NCBI RefSeq assembly: GCF_000497045.1
Contig: NW_015961954.1
Coordinates: 124,001 to 188,000 of the forward strand
Direction of reading: 5' to 3'
Source: Kalmanozyma brasiliensis GHG001
Lineage: Eukaryota > Basidiomycota > Ustilaginomycetes > Ustilaginales
Length of the DNA stretch: 64,000 bases
Both the position numbers and the translations under genes were made by a program. The notes beneath the pieces were generated by a model, which did not search any database, had not been told where the DNA came from, and saw nothing but the letters and a program-made list of their open reading frames with translations. Shown piece by piece: positions 17,959 to 29,332 of the stretch (positions are counted from its first letter, which is position 1; each line of letters starts with the position of its first letter).

Positions 17959-20609
17959 GATTGGGTCTGTGCTGGGCGACGAATTTGTATGACGAAGCGT
18001 TTTGGCCGGGTCGTATCAGAGTGTAGACGACGTCGCGTTCATTGATGTGGACAAAGTGCTGCCAGCTACGCTGGATGAGTACAGCCGGATGTTCTATCGG
18101 TGATGGTCGATAGGATTCATGGGTACCAGGGTTGCAAGAACAACGATGCTTAGAGCCAAGGCTTGATATAGACGGCGACTTTCAAGGCCGCGTACGTTGA
18201 ACGTCTAGAAATCTGAAGAGCAGCCGGGGAGAAGACTGGTCGCGTACGTGCGGTTGGGAGAGCACTGCAAAAGTATGCAGAGCGATGCAGAACGGTGCGA
18301 GAGGCTGAATGGAAAGATGAAGCGGAAGGACGGGAAGCCAGAAAGTAGGCAGCGAATCGAACAGGACAGTCAAGACCCGGAACCGACGGCGGTCGCGTGG
18401 GAAGGAAGAGCGGGATGAGAAGATATTGCTGTACGAGCTCGAACTTGAACGTTGGGGATTGATGATGGTCCACTAGACCGAGATTGGCGTGATAGAGGTG
18501 ACGAGGCTGAGCTGATGTCGACGATGAGGATGACGATGTATACGATGCAGGGCGGCAGAGAAAGCGAAGGAGGTGACCAGACAAAGAGATAGTGGACATT
18601 TCAATACTGACCGCGAAGTGGGAGTCAGCAGCGCAGCAGACAGCAAAGGGCGTGACACGCGAAAATGATGGGCAAGGCTCTGGCGAGGCTAGCAAGCGAA
18701 GCGCATTTCCAGCTGCCCGAGCTCAGTCCTCCGCAATCGCCAGGCTGCAAGCCCAGTCTCGGCTTGAATTTAAGGCACAGCTTGGAATGATTCCAGAGGC
18801 AAAAAAAAAGGAAAAAAGGCCGAAATCGAATAGTTCCACTCGCATCGAGGGCAACTCCGCCCATCTTCAGCCAAAAAAAGAGAGTTTTAAGACTGGAAAA
18901 GCACGTTTTAATCCAAGCTTTAATTTTGGCAGCGTGGCTCGGCTGTTGCAACTCAGCCAGCGACGGAGTGGAAAGTTCTCAATTGTTTGGAGTGTTGGGC
19001 CACGAAATATTTCTGGCCAGAGACACTCTGCGGGCGCTCTGTGCCGTGCTTGCTGTGGTACGCACTCGTATGGCTTCTTTCGCTTTGCGTTTGCCCGCTG
19101 CTTATCCTTTCCTGCGACAATCAGGGGCACAGTCAGCAACTCAACACTCTACAAACCCGCACTCCGACCCCGATCATGACCGTCGTCCAGTCAGCAGCAG
19201 CGAATTATGGACACAGTCTGCAGGTAGTGGGCTGAGATTCTTCATTCTCAGCCCTCAACCCACCCAGCGAATAGCACCACACTGCAGCAAATTAGCTCGC
19301 ATCAAAGGCGAGCAGAATGAGATGGTGGGTTGACCGGTTGGAAAGGCACTGCAGCTTGTATTACAGCTGCATCATCGCTTATGTGATCGCGTCTGTTTCC
19401 CACGCGGGAGTGACAAACGTCCTGTGCATGCGTTCCTGCGCTACAACGTCCGCTGCACGTGCGCCCACCCGGTGAGATCGCTTCAGAGCTGCGAGACGGC
19501 AGCAAACGGTGCAAAACATACATAGGAGAGAATCGGGACGAGTCGCTCAAGAGAGCAGAAAGAGAGGCCGGGCGATCGCGGCGGGGTAGCGAGCCACGGC
19601 TAGCCAATCGTGCGCACAGGACTTGGCAGAAGACCCAGCGTCCCGCAGCGAGCTCGTTAGTAGGTCAAGGTCAAGTCGACATATGTTCTTCCGGATGGTG
19701 CCAGTAGCAATCTCTTCTCATCTGCAGCTCAGAACCACAGGGTTCGGCGAGTTCGACGGCAATGAATGGGTCGGATGCAATTGTTTCCCCCGGTGCCCCC
19801 GGGGAATCATCTGCGCGAGTACATCACCTGCAAAGAGCGTCTTCCAACCACGAGCTGCAGCTGAAGTCGCCTGGAAAACAAACTTGATGCTTAGCCACCT
19901 CGGCTAGAGCGAGAGAAACACGCTTTTCTGTGGTACATTCGGCAAGAGGCGGAAATAGCGGCGGAATTTTCTTGATCGCCTCGCCAAGCCACGAGACCGG
20001 GTTGCCTACTCCGCTCGAATCAGTGACCCAGCTCGGGATCATCGTCACCCAGTCGAGAGCGCGCCGGAGGACAAGAGCCAGCGACAGACGCTGCGAATGC
20101 GCTTGCAGACGTACTGACAGGGTCTCTCCTCGCTTGACCGTGGCCAGGCTGCCGAGTGAAAGCAGATAACGTGCCGCGGGGAACCGTAACGCTTGCATGC
20201 TGCTTCTCGAAACATCCGACAGAAAGAGGGTGTCTCGTCCTTATCGTGCATCGAGCACGGATACCGCAGAGTCAGCTTGATCGGTGTGTCACTGATCATC
20301 TTGTGTCGCTGACGGAAAAGTTGACGTGGCTGACGGTGAGGCGCGTGATCAAGGGGTGTTAGACCGACGAATGGCAGGCAATCACCCGATGTGACAGATC
20401 AGACAACCGATTCTGGTCGAATCAGCTAGAAGAAGCACGTCCAAAATTTTGGAAACCCACTCGAGCTCCACACAGCACGGACAGAGGTGGCGCAACAGAT
20501 TTTTGAGGTCACTCGACATCAACACCTTCCGGCTGCCACTTGACCACACTCTCTCTGCTACCACCACTGATCAACTGCTTGATCTCCAACTCCTCTTCAA
20601 CGGCGCTCT
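17959..20609. promoter_or_regulatory. Long divergent gene-free region between HHK-A and ZPR1
   Basis: A 2.65-kb stretch without a credible gene. The part next to HHK-A (about 18060-18700) is pyrimidine-rich on the minus strand, as expected for a long 5' leader. ORFs of up to about 195 codons occur but are low-complexity, begin without good context and show no family motifs. AT-rich runs lie near 18800-18935. No tRNA, 5S rRNA or transposon ends were recognised. It most likely holds the two promoters and long leaders. Confidence 0.4.
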
Positions 20610-22295
20610 ATGAAACGAACGACAGAACCATCCGAAGGACCGCTGCAAAAGAGACCCAACACTGAGCCCACCCTTTCCGCCGACGACGACGTCGAAATCG
20701 CCGACGCTCCCACCATGTCTTCCACAACACAGCCAACCGCGCAGGACTCCAAGGACTTCTTCAAGCCCATCGGAGACTATGTAGCCGACGACGACAATGC
20801 CGTTGCTGCCACCACGATCGATGGTGAGGGCACGATCGCCGAGCGCGAGCAAAAGATGGTTGAAGAGATCCCCTCGCTCTGCATGGACTGCCACAAGGAA
20901 GGCATGACCCGCATGCTCCTCACCTACATTCCCTACTTCCGCGAGGTCATTGTCGTCTCGTTCTCCTGCCCACACTGCGGCAACCGCAACAGCGAGATCC
21001 AGTCCGCCGGTCAGATTCAGTCCAAGGGGTGCCTCTACACGGTCCACGTCACCAACGTCGCCGACCTCAACCGTCAGGTGGTCAAGTCGGAACACTGCAC
21101 CATCAACATTCCCGAACTGCAGATCGAGATCCCACCAAAGAAGGGCCAGCTCACCACCATCGAGGGCGTCATCTCGGACACGCTTCGTGACTTGGAACTT
21201 GACCAGCCGTTGCGAAAGCACATGCAGCCTGAGGCGTACGCCAAGATCGAGGAGGTATGCAACAAGTTGAGAGACATTCTCGGCGAGGACAAGCCAGCGG
21301 AGGATGCCGAGGTCCAGGACGAGGAGATCGGCTCGTCGGGTCTGCGCAGTCTTGGTCCTGTCGGTGCCAGCTCATCGTCGATGAGCGCCGAAGAGAAGGC
21401 CAACCGCAAAGTGCCACCCTTCTCGATCCGCCTCGAGGATCCTTCCGGCAACTCGTTCGTCGAGTTCATGGGCGATGTGTACGGGAAAGGCATGTCGGAT
21501 GCCAAGTGGAGCAAGCGCGACTTCCCCCGAACCAAGGAGCAGAACGAGCTGCTCGGACTTGCCCATACCGACGCTACCGCTGCTGACGACGTCCACACCA
21601 CCGGCTTCGACAAGAACGAAGGCGAGACGGAATTCGACAACGAAGAGGTCTACACTTTTGCCGGTGTCTGCTCCTCCTGCAACGCGCCACTCGAGACACG
21701 CATGAAGAAGGTCAACATCCCTTACTTCAAGGACATCCTCATCATGTCGACCAACTGCGACAACTGCGGCTACAAGGACAACGAAGTCAAGAGCGGCGCG
21801 GCCGTCTCTGCGCAGGGTCGCAAGCTGACGCTCAAGGTGGAGGACAAGGAGGATCTGTCTCGTGACGTGCTCAAGTCCGAGACTGCTGGATTCGCGATTC
21901 CCGAAATCGACCTTCATCTGTCGCCCGGTACCCTCGGTGGTCGATTTACAACGCTGGAAGGACTGCTGCAGCAGGTGTACGACGAGCTCTCGGAGCGCGT
22001 GCTCATGCGAGGAGACTCTTCCACCCAGGCATCCAACTTTGAGGGCTTCCTGGGCAAGTTGAAGAGCGTCATTAGTTGCGAGACGCTGCCGTACACGGTG
22101 ATCTTGGATGACCCGCTGGCCAACTCGTATATCCAGAACCCCTATGCGCCGGATCCGGACGAGCAGATCGTCGAGGAGGTCTACGATAGGACGTATGATC
22201 AGAACGAGGATCTCGGGTTGAACGATATCAATGTGGATAACTACATGGAAGAGGAGGATGCGGCGCCTGCCACGACGACGACGACAGAGGCTTGA
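20610..22295 (+). CDS. ZPR1: Zinc-finger protein ZPR1
   Basis: A 561-residue ORF starts MKRTTEPSEGPLQKRP; a later in-frame ATG (MSSTTQP, 20715) is an alternative. It shows the family's duplicated architecture of two ZPR1 zinc-finger modules, each followed by a beta-sandwich domain. The first finger has CMDCHKEG with CPHCGNRN (about residues 90-125), the second CSSCNAP with CDNCGYKD (about 354-390). Conserved IPYF and LTTIEG/FTTLEG segments recur in both halves. ZPR1 is an essential eukaryotic protein that binds translation elongation factor eEF1A and acts in its folding; it shuttles to the nucleus on growth signals. Convergent with the U-box cyclophilin gene across 140 bp. No intron. Confidence 0.97.
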   Translation: MKRTTEPSEGPLQKRPNTEPTLSADDDVEIADAPTMSSTTQPTAQDSKDFFKPIGDYVADDDNAVAATTIDGEGTIAEREQKMVEEIPSLCMDCHKEGMTRMLLTYIPYFREVIVVSFSCPHCGNRNSEIQSAGQIQSKGCLYTVHVTNVADLNRQVVKSEHCTINIPELQIEIPPKKGQLTTIEGVISDTLRDLELDQPLRKHMQPEAYAKIEEVCNKLRDILGEDKPAEDAEVQDEEIGSSGLRSLGPVGASSSSMSAEEKANRKVPPFSIRLEDPSGNSFVEFMGDVYGKGMSDAKWSKRDFPRTKEQNELLGLAHTDATAADDVHTTGFDKNEGETEFDNEEVYTFAGVCSSCNAPLETRMKKVNIPYFKDILIMSTNCDNCGYKDNEVKSGAAVSAQGRKLTLKVEDKEDLSRDVLKSETAGFAIPEIDLHLSPGTLGGRFTTLEGLLQQVYDELSERVLMRGDSSTQASNFEGFLGKLKSVISCETLPYTVILDDPLANSYIQNPYAPDPDEQIVEEVYDRTYDQNEDLGLNDINVDNYMEEEDAAPATTTTTEA

Positions 22296-22435
22296 TTAGC
22301 ACCTGCCATGCTCGCATATGATCTCTTGCAATGCTATCACTCTAATCGCCCGTTCTCGTTCATTCGGTCTACATGCTCAGTTAATCAGCTGCAGCTCACG
22401 CGTTTGTTGAAGGTTGTGGTGATCTGCATTCGATG

Positions 22436-24139
22436 CTACCATCCTGAAAAGTCACCGAACCCTCCAGCGGTCTTTCTCTTCTTCGTGCCGCTATCAGCTG
22501 CGAAATTGGATCCGTTGCTCGTTTCTGTCTTTGCCTTCGTCCCAGCTCCAGCATTGAGATACTTTCCAATCGACGAGTTGGAACTGGCTAGCAACCCAGC
22601 CTCCTTTGACCTCCTATCTCCATCCCCCTCCGCCTTGGTCGGTAATTCCGTTCCCAGCCAAGTGGTCCTATCCGCCTCTCTTCTTTTCCTCTTCTCCATC
22701 CTCCTGATGTTGTCTGGATCCGTCGGATCGTTTGCCTTTGCGGCCTGCTTCTGCTTGAGCTGGTACTTTTCGAACGGATCTTCCGTCACGAGCACGTCCT
22801 GTATCCTAATCTTCCTCAGCGGTCGGTCTGTCCCTTCTTCTGACGGGATGCTCTCTAGCGCCGTCAGCGTCTTGTCCTTCTCTCCGTCGACCAGTCTGCC
22901 GAACACGGTATGCTTGCCGTCCAAATGCGGCACCGCTCGGTAAGTGATGAAGAACTGACTTCCATTTGTCCCCTTACCCTTATTCGCCATGCTGAGCACT
23001 CCCCTTCCTGTATGCTTCTCCGCTCCCGGCTCGTCATATTCATCCCTAAACTCGTGGCCCCAGATACTGCTTCCGCCCCTTCCCGTCCCTGTCGGGTCTC
23101 CACCTTGGATCATGAACCCGCGGATGTTGCGATGAAAGATGGTATCGTCGTATTTGCCCTGCTTGCACAGCTGGAGGAAGTTGTAGCATGTCTTGGGCGC
23201 CTTATCGCAGTGCAGCTCGAGGTTGAGAGGGCCGGCATTGGTGGCGAGACGGACGTAGGCCTTTTCGCGCGGGCGCCCGCGGATGTGCTGGAACATGAGT
23301 TCTTCCGTGTCCAGGGTGATGCGCTCGATGGCGGTGCGCGGGGTGAGATGCGAGGATGTGAAGCTGGCTGCGGTCATTCCGGTGGATGCTCCTGTGGCTT
23401 TGTTGCGCGTGTAGGCCGAGGTCGTCTCTTTCGTTGCTGGGGAGTGTTGGGGCTTGGACGATGATGCGGATGAGGTAGGTGTGTCGGACGACGTGCTGCC
23501 TCGAAGCTGGTTGATTAGCTTTTGTGCACTGCCACCCAGGTTGACCTGCTCCGAGCTGTCGATGCCCTTGTCCGCCTGACTCAGCGCCAGCCCTTGCTTG
23601 ACATGATGCATCGAGCTCGGATTCCTCTCCTCGGGCCGATTCGGATCTTGGATCGTGATGATGTCCGCCTTGGTAAACGCCTCATCGGTGACCAGGTCCT
23701 TCATATACTTTGCCTTGACATTCAACCTCTGCACGGTATCCCACAGGAAGACATTTCCGCTCTGCCTCACCGCCACCAGATGCGAATGCTGATCAAACTC
23801 TTTGAAAGAGACGGGATCGTGATACCTGCCCTGCTCGTTCTTAAGAAAGTGGAGCCGCACCACATCGTCCAGCTCGAACGGTCTGCCGGTGACCGGATGA
23901 ACGCCGAACTTGCGCAAGAAGGGAATGAGGCTGGTCAGCTCAAATGCAACGCCACAGTCGGGCGAGCAGACGGGAATGGACCAGGGCTGGAATGAGATGG
24001 CGCAGCAGTCGAACGAGACTGGATGGAAGGTGGATTCTTCCAGTCCACCGACTTTGCCGGAAGAGGCGCCGTGGGAGCCGTAGACGCCTGAGTGCTCGGC
24101 AGCACTCAGAAAGGGTCGGTCGGACTTGCCGTGACCCAT
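22436..24139 (-). CDS. CYP8: U-box cyclophilin, peptidyl-prolyl isomerase-like 2 (PPIL2/Cyp60)
   Basis: The product is 567 residues from the ATG at 24137-24139 ([18 protein letters not shown]); the frame is open 30 codons upstream but only with a TTG. Residues about 36-110 form a U-box ([35 protein letters not shown]), an E2-binding ubiquitin-ligase fold. About 293-455 form a complete cyclophilin domain with [38 protein letters not shown] and HTVFGRLV; the catalytic Arg and the QFFIT core are intact. The C-terminal tail is Lys/Arg-rich. PPIL2-type proteins are nuclear, spliceosome-associated and carry the same U-box/cyclophilin pairing. Intron-free. The symbol follows fission-yeast usage and is inferred. 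Confidence 0.93.
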   Translation of the reverse strand: MGHGKSDRPFLSAAEHSGVYGSHGASSGKVGGLEESTFHPVSFDCCAISFQPWSIPVCSPDCGVAFELTSLIPFLRKFGVHPVTGRPFELDDVVRLHFLKNEQGRYHDPVSFKEFDQHSHLVAVRQSGNVFLWDTVQRLNVKAKYMKDLVTDEAFTKADIITIQDPNRPEERNPSSMHHVKQGLALSQADKGIDSSEQVNLGGSAQKLINQLRGSTSSDTPTSSASSSKPQHSPATKETTSAYTRNKATGASTGMTAASFTSSHLTPRTAIERITLDTEELMFQHIRGRPREKAYVRLATNAGPLNLELHCDKAPKTCYNFLQLCKQGKYDDTIFHRNIRGFMIQGGDPTGTGRGGSSIWGHEFRDEYDEPGAEKHTGRGVLSMANKGKGTNGSQFFITYRAVPHLDGKHTVFGRLVDGEKDKTLTALESIPSEEGTDRPLRKIRIQDVLVTEDPFEKYQLKQKQAAKANDPTDPDNIRRMEKRKRREADRTTWLGTELPTKAEGDGDRRSKEAGLLASSNSSIGKYLNAGAGTKAKTETSNGSNFAADSGTKKRKTAGGFGDFSGW

Positions 24140-25002
24140 GATGAGGCGATGTGACCTCTGAGCAGCCCGGTCGGTGGCTTCCGATGGTGGATGGTCGGGT
24201 GGGAGGGTGTAGCAGGGCTGACTGTGCAACTTTTGGTCGATCCTGGACCCTTGCTTTTGTGGTTTAGCGATTTAAGAGCTTTCGCCTCCACTGCATGCCA
24301 GCTGGGCTGGCATCGGCCGTATTTCTCCGTTGGCCAAGCCCACCAGTGCTTACATGTTGCCTTGAGCTTCAGCGCTTCGTGCAATCACTCAAGGCTGAGT
24401 CAAAGACGGTCGGAAGAGGCCGAGGAAGCATCTGAGATGAGCAAGGCTGTGAAGGCTTAAGGCGCTGGCGTCGCTCTCAGCCAGGCGAACAATAATCTCG
24501 GCATGGGAGCGCGGCTGACCAGACAAAGTGGAATTTTGCAGGCCGAATGCAGCAGCACTTGGACCAATCAGTGAAATCAATCGCATTTCACTGGCCTTCT
24601 CTCCTCATCGCCTGCTTTGCTGCACCATTGTTCCTCTTCTACGTTACTTTTACGCCTTCTGTCCCTCTCTCTTCCTTGCAAAGGCTCGCACTCTCGATGT
24701 GCATGTGCTATCGCTCTTCGTAGCACATTCTCGACACCTGCCCTGCTCAGGGACGCTCAATCGTCCCTTGCATGGATCCTTCTCACCGCAACAGCCTATC
24801 TGGAAACCATCAATTCCGCTCTTCAGGCTCACCATCTCCCTTGCGCCCACGCTCGGCACATCGGCCCTCGCACGACTCAGACCAAGGCGAGCTTATCCTG
24901 CTTCAGCCCGTCGGTCCATCTCGGAGCTACCACGTAGACACAACTCCTAGATCATCGAATCTTGCACGAAGCGTGCAGCAACACCTACAACAGCACGGCG
25001 CC
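24140..25002. promoter_or_regulatory. Divergent region between CYP8 and the SPX transporter
   Basis: An 863-bp gap if the SPX transporter starts at 25003. The last 231 bp are open in the transporter frame from an ATG at 24772 and may be coded. The stretch around 24600-24760 is CT-rich, as in a fungal leader. No RNA gene or repeat was recognised. Confidence 0.4.
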
Positions 25003-27774
25003 ATGAAGTTCTCGCACAGTCTCCAGTTCAACGCCGTCCCAGATTGGGCGGACAAGTACATCTCCTACTCGAATCTCAAGAAGAGCATCTATTTGATGGA
25101 AAAGGAGCTCCCTTCCGTTCCCAACGCTCCATATTCTGATGTCGAAAACGAGTCTTCCGGGCTGCTGCAGGATGCCGATTCGAGCGACACAGATCGCGCC
25201 TTCGTACCTCTGCTCGACAAGGAGCTAGACAAGATCGTCGAATTCTATCTCAAGAAGGACACCGAGCTGCGCGGCGATCTGCAGCAGCTCAAAGAGGATC
25301 TCGAGAGAACCGAGAATGAAGACTTCGAGGACGACTCCGACTTCGGTAACAGCGACGACGATGAGGACGATGACTTGGTTGATACGGTTCGCACCGGCAA
25401 GGCCAGCACGAATCGACGCCCTAGCATCGACAATGTCTTCACACAACCACATATGTACAACGAAGCCTCGCGCCAGGAGCAACGCATGCGCGAGGGTTCA
25501 GGTCCGTCTCGCTCACGCAAAGACAGCCGCACCAACCTCGAAGATGGCAGCGCTCCTGCTCGCCCTTCTAACAACAGGAAACGATCCAGCCAGCTCCTAG
25601 ACCAGTCGGCGGAGTCGGCGGATATTGGTCCGGATGCGTCTGGCTTTGCAAGGAGGGCTCGAAGCGGTTCCAATGCCAGCCAGTCTGGCGGCAAGGGCCG
25701 TTGGGGCAGCATCTTCGCCAAGAAGCCGGTTCGACGTCGCTCGCTCGGTCTCATGCTCGCTGGAGACGATCCAGCCAACAGCGAAGCGCCTCCAGGCTCC
25801 AGCGAAGGAGGCGATAGCAGCTACGGCGCCAACGATACCAAGACCATGTCCATTTGGACCGCCGAGAACGACTATGCCATCGACATGCGCATCACCTTCA
25901 AGAAGCGCATCACCGACATCTTCGTCGCCATGTCCGAACTCAAGCAGTTCGTCCAGCTCAACGAGACCGGTATGCGCAAGATCCTCAAGAAGTACGACAA
26001 GATCACCAAATCGGATCTCAAGGATCGCTACATGAATGACAGCCTGCGCACACAGCAGCCCTTCACCGCCGAGACCAAGCGCAGCCTCGACGAGTGCATC
26101 GAGACGCTGATCCAACTCTACGCCAAGGTGGTCACCGGAGGTGACATCGGTGCCGCTAGTCAGCAGCTCAAGACGCATTTGCGCGAACAGGTCGTTTGGC
26201 AGAGAAACACGGTCTGGCGAGAGATGATCGGTATCGAGAGGAGGGCGCAGGGCGCCGCGCTCGAGAGGACCGTCATGGGTTCGGGCAAGAGGGACGACTA
26301 CGAAGCCAAGAAGCCTTTCAGGTTGCGCACCCCGTGTGGCAGCTTCACTGTCCCTTCCTGGTTGAGCATGAGCACGGTGCATCTCATCATCGCTTTCACC
26401 GCCTTGGTCGCGCTGCTCAAGGCTCCCGGTCTTCGCTTCTTCAACCGCGTCGAGGAGCAGAACTGCCTTGCTATGCTCGTGTTCTGCACCATCCTCTGGG
26501 CCACGGAAGTGATTCCGCTGTTCGTGACTTCGCTCATGGTGCCTCTCCTCGTCGTGGTGCTTCGAGTCGCCCGCACCGACGACGTCAAGGACCGTCGCAT
26601 GACCGCGCCCGAAACAACGAAGTGGATCTTTTCGCAGATGTTCGCACCCAATATGTGCCTGCTCCTCGGCGGTTTCACCTTGGCTGCCGCTCTGTCCAAG
26701 TACGGCATCGACAAGATCTTGGCCACCAAGATCCTGCGCCTTGCCGGCACTCGTCCGAGCATCGTACTGCTGGCTCACATGGGCGTGGCTTGCTTCGCCT
26801 CGATGTGGATCAGCAACGTCGCTGCGCCCGTGCTCATGTACTCGCTCATCCAGCCTATCCTGCGCACGCTGCCGTCCAAGTCGCCCTACGCCTCGAGCCT
26901 GATCATGGGCATTGCGCTCGCCTCCAACATTGGTGGGCAGACCTCGCCCATCGCCTCGCCGCAGAACCTCATCGCACTGCAGTACATGAAGCAGCCCGTC
27001 GGATGGCTGCAATGGTTCGCAGTCACAATTCCGGTCTCGGGTCTCTCGCTGGTCGTCATCTGGCTCATCCTGCTCTGGTCCTACGGTGCCGGCAAAGGTA
27101 CCGTGATCAAGAAGCTCAACGAATCCCGTGACTCGTTCACCAAGATCCAGTGGTTCATCTCGGCCGTCGCTATCAGCACCATCGCGCTCTGGTGTCTCGA
27201 GAAGAACTTTGAGTGGATTGTGGGCGACATGGGCATCATCGCCATCGTTCCTATGGTCCTCTTCTTCGGCACGGGCATTCTGACGAAGGAGGACTTCAAC
27301 ACGTTCCTCTGGACAGTGGTATTCCTCGCTATGGGCGGCATTGCGCTCGGCAAAGCCGTAACCTCATCGGGACTGCTAGAGTCGCTCGACGATCTGATCC
27401 AAGAGATCGTCAAAGAGCTGCCGTTGTGGCAGATCCTCATCGCCCTCCTTTCGATCGGGCTGGTAGTGGCCACCTTCATCAGCCACACCATCGCCGCCGT
27501 CCTTCTGGTTCCCATCGCCGCCCAAGTCGGAGAGTCCCTCGCCACCCCTCACCCCCGCCTCCTCATCATGGCAACCACCCTCGTCGCCAGCGCAGCAATG
27601 GGCCTCCCCGTCAGCGGATACCCCAACCAAATCGCCGTCAGCATGGAGGACGATCTCGGAGACAGGTACGTCAGCGTCAAGGACTTTTTGCGCGTCGGCG
27701 TGCTGGCTAGTGTCGTGGCCACCATCATTGTGGGCACCATCGGCGTGAGCATCATGTACGCTTTGCAGTTCTGA
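25003..27774 (+). CDS. SPX-domain phosphate/anion transporter (PHO87/PHO90/PHO91 type)
   Basis: The product is 923 residues from the ATG at 25003 (GGCGCCATGAAG). I chose this start because SPX domains normally begin exactly with MKFSHSLQFNAVPDW; an in-frame ATG at 24772 would add 77 disordered residues. The SPX domain spans about 1-385, with its conserved pieces separated by a long acidic, then Ser/Arg-rich insertion. The basic KYDKITKSDLK cluster near its end is part of the inositol-pyrophosphate-binding surface known for SPX domains. From about residue 449 there are many membrane segments of the SLC13/DASS type (for example NCLAMLVFCTILWATEVIPLF and SNIGGQTSPIASPQN). Yeast relatives are low-affinity phosphate transporters at the plasma membrane or vacuole; which one this matches is not decidable here. 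Confidence 0.92.
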   Translation: MKFSHSLQFNAVPDWADKYISYSNLKKSIYLMEKELPSVPNAPYSDVENESSGLLQDADSSDTDRAFVPLLDKELDKIVEFYLKKDTELRGDLQQLKEDLERTENEDFEDDSDFGNSDDDEDDDLVDTVRTGKASTNRRPSIDNVFTQPHMYNEASRQEQRMREGSGPSRSRKDSRTNLEDGSAPARPSNNRKRSSQLLDQSAESADIGPDASGFARRARSGSNASQSGGKGRWGSIFAKKPVRRRSLGLMLAGDDPANSEAPPGSSEGGDSSYGANDTKTMSIWTAENDYAIDMRITFKKRITDIFVAMSELKQFVQLNETGMRKILKKYDKITKSDLKDRYMNDSLRTQQPFTAETKRSLDECIETLIQLYAKVVTGGDIGAASQQLKTHLREQVVWQRNTVWREMIGIERRAQGAALERTVMGSGKRDDYEAKKPFRLRTPCGSFTVPSWLSMSTVHLIIAFTALVALLKAPGLRFFNRVEEQNCLAMLVFCTILWATEVIPLFVTSLMVPLLVVVLRVARTDDVKDRRMTAPETTKWIFSQMFAPNMCLLLGGFTLAAALSKYGIDKILATKILRLAGTRPSIVLLAHMGVACFASMWISNVAAPVLMYSLIQPILRTLPSKSPYASSLIMGIALASNIGGQTSPIASPQNLIALQYMKQPVGWLQWFAVTIPVSGLSLVVIWLILLWSYGAGKGTVIKKLNESRDSFTKIQWFISAVAISTIALWCLEKNFEWIVGDMGIIAIVPMVLFFGTGILTKEDFNTFLWTVVFLAMGGIALGKAVTSSGLLESLDDLIQEIVKELPLWQILIALLSIGLVVATFISHTIAAVLLVPIAAQVGESLATPHPRLLIMATTLVASAAMGLPVSGYPNQIAVSMEDDLGDRYVSVKDFLRVGVLASVVATIIVGTIGVSIMYALQF

Positions 27775-28030
27775 GTGCGGTGGAATAGAAACGTTTGCAA
27801 TTCATGTTCAGCTGAGACGTCGATTGACTAAGGTTGTGTGTTCGGATGATCATCTGAGGATGCGCACCGTATCCTAAAGCGCAGCACACCTTCTGCTTCG
27901 AAAACCTCGTCCTGAGTCGTTGTCTGGATCCTCGCACTGAGTGATGTGGCACAACCTGCCTTCTCACAGTCTCGCACAAACAACTCGCAATCGATGAGAA
28001 ACACAGTGAAACACAAGTTGCATTCAACCC

Positions 28031-29332
28031 CTACTCGAGGTCCTCGGCGCTAACCTCCTCATTGCCCGTATCGATCACGGCCTTACTCGGTCTCCAGACC
28101 ATGACGATGTTATCCTCTGCAGCACTGGTGAGTGCCCACTCCATGTGTGGGCTCCAACCCAAATCCGTCGGACGACTGGTATGACCTCCGTGAACAAAGA
28201 TCAATTCGGGTGGGCCATCCTCTGCGTCCTCGGGGGTCTGTTCCATGCCGATCTTGCTGAGATCCCACACGTTGACCCTCCTGTCCGCGCTGGCGCTCGC
28301 CAGCACCGTTGGGTGGTGTGGACTCCAGCAAACGCTCAAAATCTCGTCCGTGTGAGACTCGAGCGAGTGGAGCTTGACTTTGAGATTGCGCACATCCCAC
28401 ACGGCGACGGTCTTGTCCGACGAACCGGTCACCAGGATATTTTCGTTCTCGGGACTGAACGCGAGGGTGTTGACCTCTCCCGTGTGGGCCTCGACGCGAT
28501 ACTTGGGGGCTGAGGGCGACTCGCGCGTGTCCCACAGCAGAAGCTGTCGATCATCTCCAACCGAACCGAAGAGCGATTCGTGATGATGGTGCCATGCAAC
28601 GTCTTCGACGATCGACGTGTGACCCGTATACGTCGCCGTGGGTTGCAGGGTATTGTTCCCCTTGGTGTAGTTGTTGATGTCCCAGTGGCAGACGGTTGTG
28701 TCCTCACTCGCAGCCAGGATGTGCCCCTGCTTCAGAGGGGACCAGGACAACCCATATCCCTCCGCCTCCTGCCCTTCCAGGATGATATCCGGTCGACAAA
28801 CCCCATCCGCACTCGGCGTGTTCGAATGCTTCGTTCGATCGAAAACATACGTCTTGCCCGTCACCGTCCGCGTCGCAATCAGATCCGGATTCTGAGGACA
28901 GTACCGAGCCCGGTTGATCTCGCCATCGTGGTTGATCTTTTGCACCACCGTCAATCGCGCGGTCGTCGCGGAGTAGGAGCCAATCTCGCCCTTGTCCTCG
29001 TCGTACTGCTTGAGGTCGAGTCGGCTCTCGGCAGAGTTGGACGGTCCGTCGGCGCCGGTGTTCGGAAGCTGGACTTGAGCGATCTGGAGGTAGTTCTGGT
29101 CCTGACCGGATGTGTGCGTGCCGAGAAGCAGACGGTGTTGCGTGTAGGACTGACCTGCGGGGGACTCTTTGTCAGGGAACCATTGGCATGTTAGGGAGGG
29201 CCATTCGAGTGCGTGAGTGACAACGAGGTCGTAGAGGAACGGAGAGTTCTTCTTCCAAATCTTGTACTCCTCGTTGGAGAGTTTCTGCTGCGCAATGGCG
29301 GCTTCGTCCTCGATGAGGTCGGAGGCGTCCAT
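28031..29332 (-). CDS. HAT2: Histone-binding WD40 protein, RBBP4/MSI1/HAT2 type
   Basis: The product is 433 residues from the ATG at 29330-29332 (MDASDLIEDEAAIAQ); open frame continues 45 codons upstream without homology. The N-terminal helix (NEEYKIWKKNSPFLYDLVVTHALEWPSLTCQW) is the histone-H4-contacting signature of the RBBP4/7 family. WD40 repeats follow with characteristic endings: HWDINNY, LLWDTRE, AVWDVRN, NVWDLSK and MVWRPSK. The family includes subunits of Hat1 histone acetyltransferase, CAF-1, and Rpd3/Sin3 and PRC2-type complexes. Fungi often use one protein for several of these, so HAT2 is only the most likely label. Convergent with the SPX transporter (256-bp gap). No introns. Confidence 0.93.
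   Translation of the reverse strand: MDASDLIEDEAAIAQQKLSNEEYKIWKKNSPFLYDLVVTHALEWPSLTCQWFPDKESPAGQSYTQHRLLLGTHTSGQDQNYLQIAQVQLPNTGADGPSNSAESRLDLKQYDEDKGEIGSYSATTARLTVVQKINHDGEINRARYCPQNPDLIATRTVTGKTYVFDRTKHSNTPSADGVCRPDIILEGQEAEGYGLSWSPLKQGHILAASEDTTVCHWDINNYTKGNNTLQPTATYTGHTSIVEDVAWHHHHESLFGSVGDDRQLLLWDTRESPSAPKYRVEAHTGEVNTLAFSPENENILVTGSSDKTVAVWDVRNLKVKLHSLESHTDEILSVCWSPHHPTVLASASADRRVNVWDLSKIGMEQTPEDAEDGPPELIFVHGGHTSRPTDLGWSPHMEWALTSAAEDNIVMVWRPSKAVIDTGNEEVSAEDLE

Noticed and set aside
25597..27012. 471-codon minus-strand ORF over the SPX transporter
   Set aside because: Gly/Asp/His-rich shadow of the transporter membrane region; no homology.
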